Assembly (NCBI RefSeq): GCF_019431375.1
Contig: NZ_CP080267.1
Location: 1,364,001-1,428,000 of the forward strand
Direction of reading: 5' to 3'
DNA from: Alcanivorax sp.
Lineage (GTDB): Bacteria; Pseudomonadota; Gammaproteobacteria; Pseudomonadales; Alcanivoracaceae
Length of the DNA stretch: 64,000 nt
Within the stretch, counting starts at the first letter, position 1; every line of letters starts with the position of its first letter. The notes under the pieces were generated by a model, which saw nothing but the letters and a program-made list of their open reading frames with translations, made no database searches and had not been told where the DNA came from. A program made the position numbers and the translations under genes. This document shows, one piece after another, positions 8,419 through 16,363 of this stretch.

Positions 8419-8693
8419 TCGGACTGACTGGCGAAGTACGCCGCGGCTTTTTTTAGGATGTCTCGCTCTTCGGTAACGCGCTTGAGCTCTTTCTGGAGCC
8501 GGCGAATCTCGGCTTGGTCATCTGCATTGGCCTGATGCTGCTCGGAATCCGGGCCAAACTTCCTGATCCAGGCGTACAGGCTATGGGTGGTGACGCCGAG
8601 TCGGTCAGCCACTTGGGCCACACTGTGACCACGATCCGTCACCTGGCGAACCGCCTCAATCTTGAATTCTTCGGGATAGCGTTTGCTACTCAT
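8415..8693 (-). CDS. IS3-family transposase OrfA (DNA-binding subunit)
   Basis: A 92-residue helix-turn-helix protein starting MSSKRYPEEFKIEAV, as in IS3 OrfA. The HTH (VAQVADRLGVTTHSLYAWI) is followed by a leucine-zipper-like coiled coil (IRRLQKELKRVTEERDILKK). The ATG at 8693 is preferred for its GAGAGG site. A run of seven A then G near the 3' end (minus strand, 8454-8447) is a typical site for -1 frameshifting into orfB. Confidence 0.9.
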   Translation of the reverse strand: MSSKRYPEEFKIEAVRQVTDRGHSVAQVADRLGVTTHSLYAWIRKFGPDSEQHQANADDQAEIRRLQKELKRVTEERDILKKAAAYFASQSD

Positions 8694-8930
8694 AGATACC
8701 TCTCTGATTGCCATTTTGGATGGCTGAAAGGTGTCTAGCAAACTGGTGGCGATTCAATCTATCAAAATACTCTCATATCAATCAGTTAGAGTGAAATAGC
8801 CAATGTCTTACACGGAGTTCAAAGGAACGTTCCGTTGAAAACGGGCGTGCCTTCCCGTGCATCATCCCTGTCTCCACGCCCAATCAACGTCTGATGTACA
8901 ATCCCCCCACATTCTCCAGAGCCCCAGATA

Positions 8931-9533
8931 ATGCGTACCTTTGTCCTCCGTGCCCGTGCTGCCTCCACCAATAGCCAGACCCTGCTGGCCAATGTGGGCG
9001 GTGATGCCCATAGCGAGATCCTCGCCCACACCCTGATGAATGCGATCTTTGTGGCGCAGTCACATCGGGACGATGTGGTCGTGCATCTGGTGCTGGAGAG
9101 TACCCAGGACTTTTCTCGCACCATTACCTTTGTGGCGGCGGAGATGCGCGACATTGGTGGCTTTCATGAGCAGGCGTTGCTGGCCAAGGTGGTACGGGCG
9201 CTGGATGCCTCTGCCGGTATGGGCAAGGAGCAGATGAAGTCCGTGGAAAGCGGCATTTCCGTGCGCACACTCAGCTTCGAGAAACTGGTGAAGGAACTGG
9301 CAGAGGACGGGCATCAGCTTTACATGATGGACCCCAAGGGCCAGAGCATTCGGGAGCTGTCATTCGCAGAAAAGCCCTGCTTTCTGCTCACCGATCACAT
9401 CCCCATGCCGAAGAAGAGTTTCAATAGCCTGAAGCGGCTCGGCACGGAGAAGATCAGCCTGGGGCCGACCATGCTGTTTGCGTCGCAGTGTGTGGTGTTG
9501 ATTAATAATGAGCTGGATTTGGCGGGGATGTAG
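8931..9533 (+). CDS. trmY: TrmY-family tRNA pseudouridine(54) N1-methyltransferase homologue
   Basis: A 200-residue protein of the DUF358/TrmY family, SPOUT-fold methyltransferases. In archaea TrmY methylates N1 of pseudouridine 54 in the tRNA T-loop using SAM. Bacterial homologues of this length occur sporadically in gammaproteobacteria with less certain targets. The N terminus (MRTFVLRARAASTN) and the LTDHIPMPKK and LGPTMLFASQCVVLINNELD segments near the C terminus, which form the SAM-binding knot, match the family. It is monocistronic, between the IS3 element and a repeat-rich gap. The target in this organism is unproven. Confidence 0.82.
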   Translation: MRTFVLRARAASTNSQTLLANVGGDAHSEILAHTLMNAIFVAQSHRDDVVVHLVLESTQDFSRTITFVAAEMRDIGGFHEQALLAKVVRALDASAGMGKEQMKSVESGISVRTLSFEKLVKELAEDGHQLYMMDPKGQSIRELSFAEKPCFLLTDHIPMPKKSFNSLKRLGTEKISLGPTMLFASQCVVLINNELDLAGM

Positions 9534-9689
9534 GAGGTTCTCTCGAGGCGTAAAGCCTCCGAAGCCGGAGCATTCAACTTGCTGGATTGGGCGCGAGGGC
9601 CCGCGCCGTTTCTTCGCCAAGGCTCAGATCGCCATGCAAGCATAGCTCCTACAGCGGCTTCGTCAGGTCGGTTGGACGTAGGGTTTAGC

Positions 9690-9717
9690 TATTAACTATT
9701 CACTGTTAACTATTAAC
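9690..9717. repeat. Heptamer-phased repeat tract, single arm
   Basis: Four 7-base units in register: TATTAAC, TATTCAC, TGTTAAC, TATTAAC. The pattern is the same as the right arm of the element at 48544-48743. No facing arm was found on the left, so this looks like a half element. It lies just past the stop of the SMI1-type gene. Confidence 0.7.
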
Positions 9718-9726
9718 TGCTCTTAA

Positions 9727-10134
9727 TCAGCTTTCCAGCCAAACCTCACGCGCCCATTGCCAGATAGAACTCCATTCCTCGTCCTCGTTGACGCCCTCCC
9801 CCGGTACCCAGAAGACGATCTGGCCATCCTGGGCGATGGCGTAGAGGCCCTCTTCAGCCTGGCAGACCGGGATCAGGGAACGGGGCATACCCTGGTCCCA
9901 GGCCTGGGCAGCCAACTCGGGCAGGAAGTTGTGGGCGTAGTCGTCCATAACGGTGGCCGGTTCCAGGCTGCCGCAAAGGATGTCGCCGGTGGTGAGCAGG
10001 AATTCCTTGTACTCTCCCGGCAGGGAAATCAGCAGTTGTTCCTCGATTTCCACCAGCCGGTCTTCGTCCGGCAGTTCCAGGGCTACCAGAGAGCCCTGGT
10101 GGCGTTCGCGCAGCAGGTCGATCAGGTCATCCAT
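9727..10134 (-). CDS. SMI1/KNR4-family protein
   Basis: A 135-residue acidic protein with the SMI1/KNR4 (SUKH) pattern: VEIEEQLLISLPGEYKEFLL near residues 26-45, then a hydrophobic core and the IVFWVPGEG segment near residue 108. SUKH proteins are often immunity proteins of contact-dependent or polymorphic toxins, but single copies away from toxins are common. No toxin gene is adjacent, so no partner is proposed. The ribosome site is weak. Confidence 0.8.
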   Translation of the reverse strand: MDDLIDLLRERHQGSLVALELPDEDRLVEIEEQLLISLPGEYKEFLLTTGDILCGSLEPATVMDDYAHNFLPELAAQAWDQGMPRSLIPVCQAEEGLYAIAQDGQIVFWVPGEGVNEDEEWSSIWQWAREVWLES

Positions 10135-10171
10135 TTATAGCGTTCCGGTTGGCGTTGTCAGCAGAATGGTT

Positions 10172-10236
10172 GTTGGAGCTATGCTTGCATGGCGAATTTC
10201 GCTTGGGCCAACTCGCCATGCAAGCATGGCTCCAAC
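10172..10236. repeat. REP-like inverted repeat (GTTGGAGC type)
   Basis: Arms of 24 bases, GTTGGAGCTATGCTTGCATG onward at 10172 and its near-exact complement ending GGCTCCAAC at 10236, around a 17-base loop. It lies between the SMI1-type gene and the end of the hydroxylase gene and belongs to the GTAGGAGC/GTTGGAGC family seen across the window. Confidence 0.8.
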
Positions 10237-10246
10237 GATACAGTTT

Positions 10247-11377
10247 TTATTCCTGGCGGTGATCCCGACGGAACGGGAACAGGAACTGGTCGACCACGCC
10301 CTCAGGCACCTGGGTGCTGGCCCGGGTGCCGTACTCGGCAGCCAGCCGGTCGGGCATGATCAGGGTGCCGAACAGTTTATCGTAGATGGGCAGAAAGGCA
10401 GCGTAATTTTTGTCCACGGCCTGGTCTTCTGACGAGTGATGCCAGTGATGGAATTCCGGGGTGGCGATGAGCCAGCGGATGCCCGGAAACCGGAAGCGCA
10501 CATTGGCGTGGATAAAGATGGCATGGAATGACACGAACACCAGATAGGCATACACCGCCGATGGCGAAAAACCCAGGATGAAGATGGGCAGGTAGCCGAT
10601 AAAGCGGTTGGCAATGATTTCCACCACATGCAGGCGCGAGGAGGCCAGCCAGTCCATCTGGGTGGTGGAATGATGCACAGCGTGGAATTTCCACAGCCAC
10701 GGCACCTCGTGGAAGGCCCGGTGAATCCAGTAGCTGCCCAGGTCAATGACGATGAGAATTTCAATGAACTGCAGCCACAGGGGCTGGCTGGCGATGGCCT
10801 GCTGGAAGCCGATATCCACCTTGTCATGCAGCAGCACCTGAATGGGGATGATGGTGAAGAAGCTGATCAGTTGCAGGCCCACGTGGCTGAACAGGAAATA
10901 CTTGATATCCGTGACCCAGCCACCGCGCAGGGTTTTCTGGTCCGGGTCCTTGGGGAAAGCCCGCTCCAGCGGAATAAACACCAGCGCCAGCACCAGCAGG
11001 GTAAGGATGAAGTAGTCCAGCCCGGCATAGAGGCTGCGGCCTTCCACCGGCGGCACGTCCAGCCGGCCGGAGCCGATCAGCGCGGCCATGCAGGCCAGCA
11101 CCATGCCGATGATGCCGTAACGCCTTTCCTGGTGTCGCAGCACACTGAAGAAACCACAGATGAAGCCGATGCCAATGCCGATAAACAACGCCACGCGTAG
11201 CACGTCAGCATTGTAGAAGGCCCGGAATTCCGGAGTGGTCAGCAACTCCGGGTAGAGGAAACAGAAGCTGCCCATCAGCGCCAGGATCCCCAGCCCGATA
11301 GAGAGGGTGGCGGTGATCTTGCCCTGCCCCGGGGTCAGATCCACCTCTTCGTAGCGTTCCCGCAAAAAGTCTGTCAT
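10247..11377 (-). CDS. Sterol desaturase / fatty acid hydroxylase superfamily membrane enzyme
   Basis: A 376-residue membrane protein. Six or more hydrophobic segments lie in the N-terminal half. The C-terminal half has the diiron histidine boxes of the superfamily: HRAFH (about 219), HAVHH (about 235) and EFHHWHH (about 315). Such enzymes hydroxylate or desaturate sterols, carotenoids or fatty acyl chains with O2. Length is larger than minimal members because of the extra N-terminal membrane segments. It has a strong GGAGAAC site and is divergent from uup across a heptamer-phased element. The substrate is not readable; a lipid is likely. Confidence 0.88.
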   Translation of the reverse strand: MTDFLRERYEEVDLTPGQGKITATLSIGLGILALMGSFCFLYPELLTTPEFRAFYNADVLRVALFIGIGIGFICGFFSVLRHQERRYGIIGMVLACMAALIGSGRLDVPPVEGRSLYAGLDYFILTLLVLALVFIPLERAFPKDPDQKTLRGGWVTDIKYFLFSHVGLQLISFFTIIPIQVLLHDKVDIGFQQAIASQPLWLQFIEILIVIDLGSYWIHRAFHEVPWLWKFHAVHHSTTQMDWLASSRLHVVEIIANRFIGYLPIFILGFSPSAVYAYLVFVSFHAIFIHANVRFRFPGIRWLIATPEFHHWHHSSEDQAVDKNYAAFLPIYDKLFGTLIMPDRLAAEYGTRASTQVPEGVVDQFLFPFRRDHRQE

Positions 11378-11474
11378 TTGTTGTTCTCCTTCTGAGCCAA
11401 GGCTGCCCGATGATCCCTTCAGACACCACTACACGCCCGTAACAAGCTGCTACACTGCGCGTTCAAGAAACATA

Positions 11475-11632
11475 GCGACTAGCTACGAGCTTCTAGCTAC
11501 AACGCGCATCAGCCAGGCGGCATAGGACTGACTCCGTGCACGCGATTATTGCAAAGTGGTCGCGGGCACGCCGTTATTCTGTTCACCCGAAAGCCGGATC
11601 GCGTTAGCAGCTGGAAGCTCGTAGCTAGTCGC
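11475..11632. repeat. Heptamer-phased inverted element A1
   Basis: Left arm 11475-11506 is GCGACTA GCTACGA GCTTCTA followed by GCTACAACGCG. The right arm 11600-11632, read in reverse, is the same with three changes and one extra base. About 93 bases lie between. It fills the divergent gap between the hydroxylase and uup. Confidence 0.85.
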
Positions 11633-11673
11633 TGCTCCACCACATTATTCACATATTTGGTTATCCATAAAGT

Positions 11674-13554
11674 ATGCCTCTGATTACCCTCCGCGACATT
11701 CAGCTCAGTTATGGGCAGCAGCCGCTGCTGGATCACGTCACCCTGTCTATCGACCCGGGGGAGCGGCTTTGTTTGATTGGTCGTAATGGCGCCGGCAAGT
11801 CCACCCTGATGAAGGTGATTGCCGAAGAGATCCATGCGGATGACGGCCAGATCGAGAAGACCCAGGGGCTGACTGTGGCTCGCCTGGAGCAGGAAGTGCC
11901 GGACGACCAGGATCACAGCGTCCATTTCATGGTGGCCGAGGGTCTCGGCGAGCATGGCGCCCTGCTCAGTGAGCATGCGGAGCTGGTCCATCATCTTGGC
12001 GATGGTGACGACAAGATTCTGGCCCGTTTCGAGCAGCTGAGCAGCGAAATCGAGGCCTGTGGCGCCTGGCAGTTGTCCCAGCGGGTGGACACGGTGCTGT
12101 CCAAGCTGAAGCTGGATGGCGACCAGCCCTTTGCCGGCCTGTCCGGGGGCATGAAGCGGCGGGTGCTGCTGGCCCGGGCGCTGGTGCAGGAACCGGATAT
12201 CCTGCTGCTGGACGAGCCCACCAACCACCTGGACATGGATTCCATCCAGTGGCTGGAAGAGTTCCTGAAGAGCTACGGCGCTACCCTGGTATTCATTTCC
12301 CACGACCGGGCCTTTATCCGCTCCCTGGCCACCCGCATCATTGAGCTGGACCGGGGCAAGCTGACCAGCTGGCCGGGCAGCTATGAGAAGTACCTGAGCG
12401 GCAAACAGGCGGCGCTGGAAGCGGAAGAACGGGCCAACGCCGAGTTCGACAAGAAACTCAGCCAGGAAGAAAAGTGGATCCGCCAGGGTATCAAGGCGCG
12501 CCGTACCCGTAACGAAGGCCGGGTGCGTGCCCTCAAGGCCATGCGCGATGAATTCGCTCAGCGCCGCAACCGCACCGGCACCGCCAGCCTGACCATCCAG
12601 AGCGGCGACAATTCCGGCAAGGTGGTAGTGGAAGCCGAGAATCTGAATTACAGCGTAGACGGCAAGACCATCGTGCGGGACTTTTCCGTGAACCTCTTGC
12701 GTGGCGATCGGGTGGGTATCCTTGGCCCCAATGGCTGCGGCAAATCCACGTTGATCCGCCTGCTGCTGGGCCGACTGGCGCCGGACAGCGGCACCGTGAA
12801 GCTGGGCACCCAGCTACAGGTGGCCTACTTCGATCAACTGCGAGATACCCTCAACGAGGAAAAGAGCGTGATCGACAACGTGGCCGAAGGCTCCGATGTG
12901 GTCACCATCAATGGCCAGAACAAGCACGTGATCGGCTACCTGCAGGATTTCCTGTTCGACCCGAGCCGGGTGCGCCAGCCGGTGAAGTCCCTGTCCGGGG
13001 GCGAGCGTAACCGGCTGCTGCTGGCCAAGCTGTTCACCAACCCTTTCAACCTGCTGGTACTGGATGAGCCCACCAACGACCTGGATGCGGAAACCCTGGA
13101 GCTGTTGGAAGAACAGCTGATGAATTACCAGGGCACCCTGCTGCTGGTGAGCCATGACCGGGAGTTTATCGACAATGTGGTGACCTCCACCCTGGTGTTT
13201 GAAAACGGCGAGCTCAACAGCTATGTGGGTGGCTATCAGGACTGGTTGCGTCAGCGTCCGGAACCTGTGAAGGGGAAAACCGTCAAATCCGCCAAGCCAG
13301 TGCTCGAACCGGCCCCGACAGCCCCGAAACGCAAGAAGTTGTCATACAAGGATCAGCGTGAGCTGGAACAATTGCCGGAACGAATCGAGCAGCTGGAAGC
13401 GGCACTGGAAGCGGTACAGGCGCGCATGTCGGACCCGGCCTTTTTCAAGGGCGACCCGGCAGAGATCAGTGCCGCCCAACAGCAACAAACCGAGCTGCAG
13501 GCGGAACTGGAAACCACCTTCGCTCGCTGGGACGAGCTGGATCAGCTTGGCTGA
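11674..13554 (+). CDS. uup: ABC-F-type ATPase Uup
   Basis: A 626-residue soluble protein with two ABC ATPase domains. Domain 1 has Walker A GRNGAGKST near residue 38 and signature LSGGMKRR near 156; domain 2 has GPNGCGKST near residue 352 and LSGGERNR near 443. A basic linker joins them, and a C-terminal coiled coil (about 560-626) is the feature that marks Uup among ABC-F proteins. Uup binds DNA branch structures, lowers precise transposon excision and may act on ribosomes. The deacylase gene starts 14 bases after its stop. Confidence 0.93.
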   Translation: MPLITLRDIQLSYGQQPLLDHVTLSIDPGERLCLIGRNGAGKSTLMKVIAEEIHADDGQIEKTQGLTVARLEQEVPDDQDHSVHFMVAEGLGEHGALLSEHAELVHHLGDGDDKILARFEQLSSEIEACGAWQLSQRVDTVLSKLKLDGDQPFAGLSGGMKRRVLLARALVQEPDILLLDEPTNHLDMDSIQWLEEFLKSYGATLVFISHDRAFIRSLATRIIELDRGKLTSWPGSYEKYLSGKQAALEAEERANAEFDKKLSQEEKWIRQGIKARRTRNEGRVRALKAMRDEFAQRRNRTGTASLTIQSGDNSGKVVVEAENLNYSVDGKTIVRDFSVNLLRGDRVGILGPNGCGKSTLIRLLLGRLAPDSGTVKLGTQLQVAYFDQLRDTLNEEKSVIDNVAEGSDVVTINGQNKHVIGYLQDFLFDPSRVRQPVKSLSGGERNRLLLAKLFTNPFNLLVLDEPTNDLDAETLELLEEQLMNYQGTLLLVSHDREFIDNVVTSTLVFENGELNSYVGGYQDWLRQRPEPVKGKTVKSAKPVLEPAPTAPKRKKLSYKDQRELEQLPERIEQLEAALEAVQARMSDPAFFKGDPAEISAAQQQQTELQAELETTFARWDELDQLG

Positions 13555-13568
13555 ATCAAGGAGCTTTT

Positions 13569-14885
13569 GTGTATAAAACGTGGTCTTCGCTGGCTATCAA
13601 GGCAATCCTTATCCTGTTCAGTCTGGCGGCAACGCCGGGCTGGGCCAATGAAGTGGAAGACGAAGAGCGAGCGGTGGAGCGCCAACAGGAAAGCGATGGC
13701 CTGGCCACCAGCAGCTCGGATACCAACAAGGCCGACAGCACCATGGCGGACGCCCAGGGCCAGCCGACGGCCGACCCCGCTCCGCTGCCCTTGTCCCTGC
13801 TGGGTCAGCAGGTAGCGCCGGGCAGCTTTGCCACCCTGCACTGGACCCCGGATCAATCCTTTGCCTCCATTGCCACCCCGGTACCGGTGCTGGTGGCCCA
13901 TGGCGACAAGGCTGGCCCCCGGCTGTGCCTCACTGCCGCCATTCATGGTGATGAACTGAACGGCATCGAGATGGTGCGCCGGCTTATGTACGAGCTGGAA
14001 CCGGACCAACTGGCCGGCACCGTGATCGGTGTGCCCATCGTCAATCTGGATGGCTTTCGCAGTGGCTCTCGGTATCTAAGCGACCGCCGGGATCTGAACC
14101 GCTACTTCCCGGGCAACAAGAAAGGCAGCGCCGCCAGTCGCGTGGCCCACTCCCTGTTCAGCAACATTGTTCGCCACTGCGATTATCTGGTGGACCTGCA
14201 CACCGGTTCCCAGAAACGGGTCAACCTGCCCCAGCTACGGGCCGACCTGGACAACCCGGACGTGGTGGCCTTTGCCAAGCACTTCGGCGGCATGACCGTG
14301 CTGCACAGCCCCGGCGTCACCGGCATGCTGCGCGACGCGGCGGTGAAAAAGAATATTGTGGCGGTGACCATGGAGGCCGGTGGCCCCAACCGGTTGGAAA
14401 CCGAAGCGGTGAGCAATGGGGTTCAGGCCATCGATACCCTGCTGGAAAATCTGGGCATGCGTAAGGCCAGCCGTTTCTGGAGCGCCCCGCAGCCGGTGTT
14501 CTATGAGTCCGAATGGATTCGTGCCACCCAGGGCGGCATCCTGCTTGCCGAGGTGGAACTGAATCAGAAGGTGAAAAAAGGCCAGGTGCTGGGTACCGTC
14601 ACCGACCCGATCAGCAATACCGGCAGCGCCATCATTGCGCCCTATAACGGCCGTGTTCTGGGGATGGCAGTGAACCAGGTGGTCCATGCCGGCTTTGCGG
14701 CCTTCCGTATCGGCGAAGAAAAAACCACGGAAGAAGTGGAAGCCAAGGCGGAGAAAGCCACCCAGGAAAAAGAGGAAAAGCGCCAGCAGCAGGGCGACAC
14801 CCCGGCCCACGAACCCGCACCGGAGCCAGACCGGGCCGATGACCTGAGCCAGGCGGATAACGAGGAAAATCATTCGGAAGAGTGA
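13569..14885 (+). CDS. Exported AstE/AspA-type deacylase (M14-like zinc amidohydrolase)
   Basis: A 438-residue protein with a GTG start behind AAGGAG and a signal peptide (about residues 1-27, ending GWA-NEV). After a spacer rich in Ser/Asp, the core (about 80-370) matches succinylglutamate desuccinylase/aspartoacylase enzymes: zinc ligands in AAIHGDELNG (H-x-x-E) near residue 126 and the VDLHTG His near 205. The C-terminal tail (about 385-438) is a charged Glu/Lys/Ala low-complexity stretch. It probably acts in the periplasm on an acylated amino acid or peptide; the substrate is unknown. Co-transcribed with uup and followed by a terminator. Confidence 0.85.
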   Translation: MYKTWSSLAIKAILILFSLAATPGWANEVEDEERAVERQQESDGLATSSSDTNKADSTMADAQGQPTADPAPLPLSLLGQQVAPGSFATLHWTPDQSFASIATPVPVLVAHGDKAGPRLCLTAAIHGDELNGIEMVRRLMYELEPDQLAGTVIGVPIVNLDGFRSGSRYLSDRRDLNRYFPGNKKGSAASRVAHSLFSNIVRHCDYLVDLHTGSQKRVNLPQLRADLDNPDVVAFAKHFGGMTVLHSPGVTGMLRDAAVKKNIVAVTMEAGGPNRLETEAVSNGVQAIDTLLENLGMRKASRFWSAPQPVFYESEWIRATQGGILLAEVELNQKVKKGQVLGTVTDPISNTGSAIIAPYNGRVLGMAVNQVVHAGFAAFRIGEEKTTEEVEAKAEKATQEKEEKRQQQGDTPAHEPAPEPDRADDLSQADNEENHSEE

Positions 14886-14910
14886 CAAGAGCAACAAAAG
14901 CCATAACGCA

Positions 14911-14940
14911 AAAAGGCTTCCATTCGGAAGCCTTTTTTTA
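14911..14940 (+). terminator. Rho-independent terminator after the AstE-like gene
   Basis: AAGGCTTCC and GGAAGCCTT pair around a short ATTC loop, followed by a run of T. Confidence 0.9.
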
Positions 14941-14956
14941 TGGTGCGTTAAAACCG

Positions 14957-15021
14957 GTTGGAGCCTTGTTCACAAGGCGAAGGTTTTTCAGAGCGCTTCG
15001 CTTTGCGAGCAAAGCTCCAAC
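14957..15021. repeat. REP-like imperfect palindrome
   Basis: Begins GTTGGAGCCTTG and ends GCAAAGCTCCAAC, with nested smaller palindromes (GAGCGCTTCGCTTTGCGAGC). Member of the GTAGGAGC/GTTGGAGC family, between convergent genes. Confidence 0.65.
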
Positions 15022-15036
15022 GGCACCGGTGAAGCC

Positions 15037-15339
15037 TTACTGCACCACCAGACTGTCACGCATTTTTGCCAGGGTCTTTTCACCAATCCCCTTTATGGCG
15101 AGCAGTTGATCTACGCTGGTAAAAGGCCCCTGACTGTCACGCCACTGCACGATGGCTTCTGCCGTTTTCGGGCCGACACCCTTGAGTTCCTGCAGCTGGG
15201 TAACATCCGCCGTATTCAGGTTGATGCGGTTTTCCGTTTGAGTTTCGGCTGCGTCCTTGACCGCTTCCACTTCCACCGCCAGGGCCGGCAGGCTCAGCGC
15301 CAGCAGCAAGGACATCACAACCGCTTTCAATGCTTTCAT
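15037..15339 (-). CDS. ComEA-family helix-hairpin-helix protein
   Basis: A 100-residue exported protein: signal peptide (MKALKAV through LPALA) then a pair of helix-hairpin-helix motifs (NLNTADVTQLQELKGVGPK and IKGIGEKTLAKM). ComEA-type proteins bind double-stranded DNA in the periplasm and ratchet it inward during natural transformation. The short proteobacterial form lacks a membrane anchor, as here. The ATG at 15339 has GGAG 8 nt upstream. It stands alone, without other competence genes in the window. Confidence 0.88.
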   Translation of the reverse strand: MKALKAVVMSLLLALSLPALAVEVEAVKDAAETQTENRINLNTADVTQLQELKGVGPKTAEAIVQWRDSQGPFTSVDQLLAIKGIGEKTLAKMRDSLVVQ

Positions 15340-15433
15340 ATTGATCTCCATATTTTTATCAGTTGGAGACCACACCATAGAAAGCCAGGTGAGCGGACGT
15401 TATCAGCCGAATGTTACGGGTTGCGTAAGTGGC

Positions 15434-16129
15434 TCAGGCAAGACTTTGTAATATCTCGTCCACTACCGCTGTAGGCTCGGCGGCCTGGGTAATCGGGCGG
15501 CCAATCACCATATAGTCCACGCCCGCATCCCGGGCCTGCACCGGTGTCAGCACGCGGCGCTGGTCACCGGCGTCGGCGCCTGCCGGGCGGATGCCCGGAG
15601 TAATCAGCTCGAATTGGCGGCCACAGGCTTCCTTGAGCATGGTCGCCTCCTGGGCGGAGCATACGACTCCATCCATGCCGGAGCGTTTGGCCAGCTCAGC
15701 CAGGCGCTGCACCTGCACGTTGGGCTCATCCATCACCCCCACCTGCTCCAGATCTGCGGCTTCCATGCTGGTCAACACGGTCACCGCAATCAGGTGGGGC
15801 CGATTGGCATGATTGGCGATGGCATTGGCAGCGGCCTCCATCATGCGCTGGCCACCACTGGCGTGCACATTGACCATCCACACCCCCAGATCCGCCGCCG
15901 CCGCCACGGCACCGGCCACGGTGTTGGGAATGTCGTGGAATTTCAGGTCCAGAAAGACCTCGAAACCCTTGCTGTGCAGCCCTTCGACAATGGCCGGGCC
16001 ACTGCGGGTGAAGATTTCCTTGCCGACTTTGACACGCACCTTGCCCGGGTCCAGTTGATCCGCCATGGCCAGCGCCTGGGCGGCATCGGGGTAATCCAGG
16101 GCGACAATAACAGGGCTGGGAATAGGCAT
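15434..16129 (-). CDS. pyrF: Orotidine 5'-phosphate decarboxylase
   Basis: A 231-residue TIM-barrel enzyme that converts OMP to UMP, the last step of pyrimidine synthesis. It begins PIPSPVIVALDYPD, and the catalytic LDLKFHDIPNTV motif is near residue 60; the phosphate site GIRPAG is near 184. The start at 16129 matches the usual length and has GAGGA upstream. It ends the minus-strand block after lapA-lapB, an arrangement common in gammaproteobacteria. Confidence 0.96.
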   Translation of the reverse strand: MPIPSPVIVALDYPDAAQALAMADQLDPGKVRVKVGKEIFTRSGPAIVEGLHSKGFEVFLDLKFHDIPNTVAGAVAAAADLGVWMVNVHASGGQRMMEAAANAIANHANRPHLIAVTVLTSMEAADLEQVGVMDEPNVQVQRLAELAKRSGMDGVVCSAQEATMLKEACGRQFELITPGIRPAGADAGDQRRVLTPVQARDAGVDYMVIGRPITQAAEPTAVVDEILQSLA

Positions 16130-16201
16130 GGGAGCGTCCTCGGGAATTGGTGGCGCTATGGTATGAGTTGCGAGAAGACGGTTCAACCAGCAACCCTCTC
16201 C

Positions 16202-16353
16202 GTAGGAGCGTCGCTGGCGGCGCGATAGACACAGTCTCGAGGCTCGAGTTTCGAGGAGCGAAAACCTTCACAAGCAATCCTGTGTTTTGCCTTTCGAAAC
16301 TCGCTTCTCGTTACTCGCAACTGATTTGATCGCGCCGCAAGCGACGCTCCTAC
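16202..16353. repeat. Heptamer-phased element A2 nested in a REP-like palindrome
   Basis: Outer arms GTAGGAGCGTCGCTGGCGGC (from 16202) and its near complement ending GCGACGCTCCTAC at 16353. Inside, 7-base units TCTCGAG GCTCGAG TTTCGAG GAGCGAA (16235-16262) face TTTCGAA ACTCGCT TCTCGTT ACTCGCA (16292-16319). Confidence 0.85.
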
Positions 16354-16363
16354 GGGGGGCGGC

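Larger units (their letters stand above)
7528..8756 (-). mobile_element. Complete IS3-family insertion sequence
   Basis: A 1229-bp element. The ends are 26-bp inverted repeats, 7528-7553 (TGAATCGCCACCAGTTCTCT and on) and 8731-8756, matching at 24 of 26 positions and starting TG/ending CA. The trinucleotide ATC flanks both sides (7525-7527 and 8757-8759), consistent with the 3-bp target duplication usual for IS3. Inside are orfA and orfB in a -1 relation with a slippery A7G. All parts look intact, so it may be active. Confidence 0.93.

Noticed and set aside
9727..10134. Immunity gene of a toxin system
   Set aside because: SMI1/KNR4 domain fits, but no toxin or polymorphic-toxin gene is adjacent.
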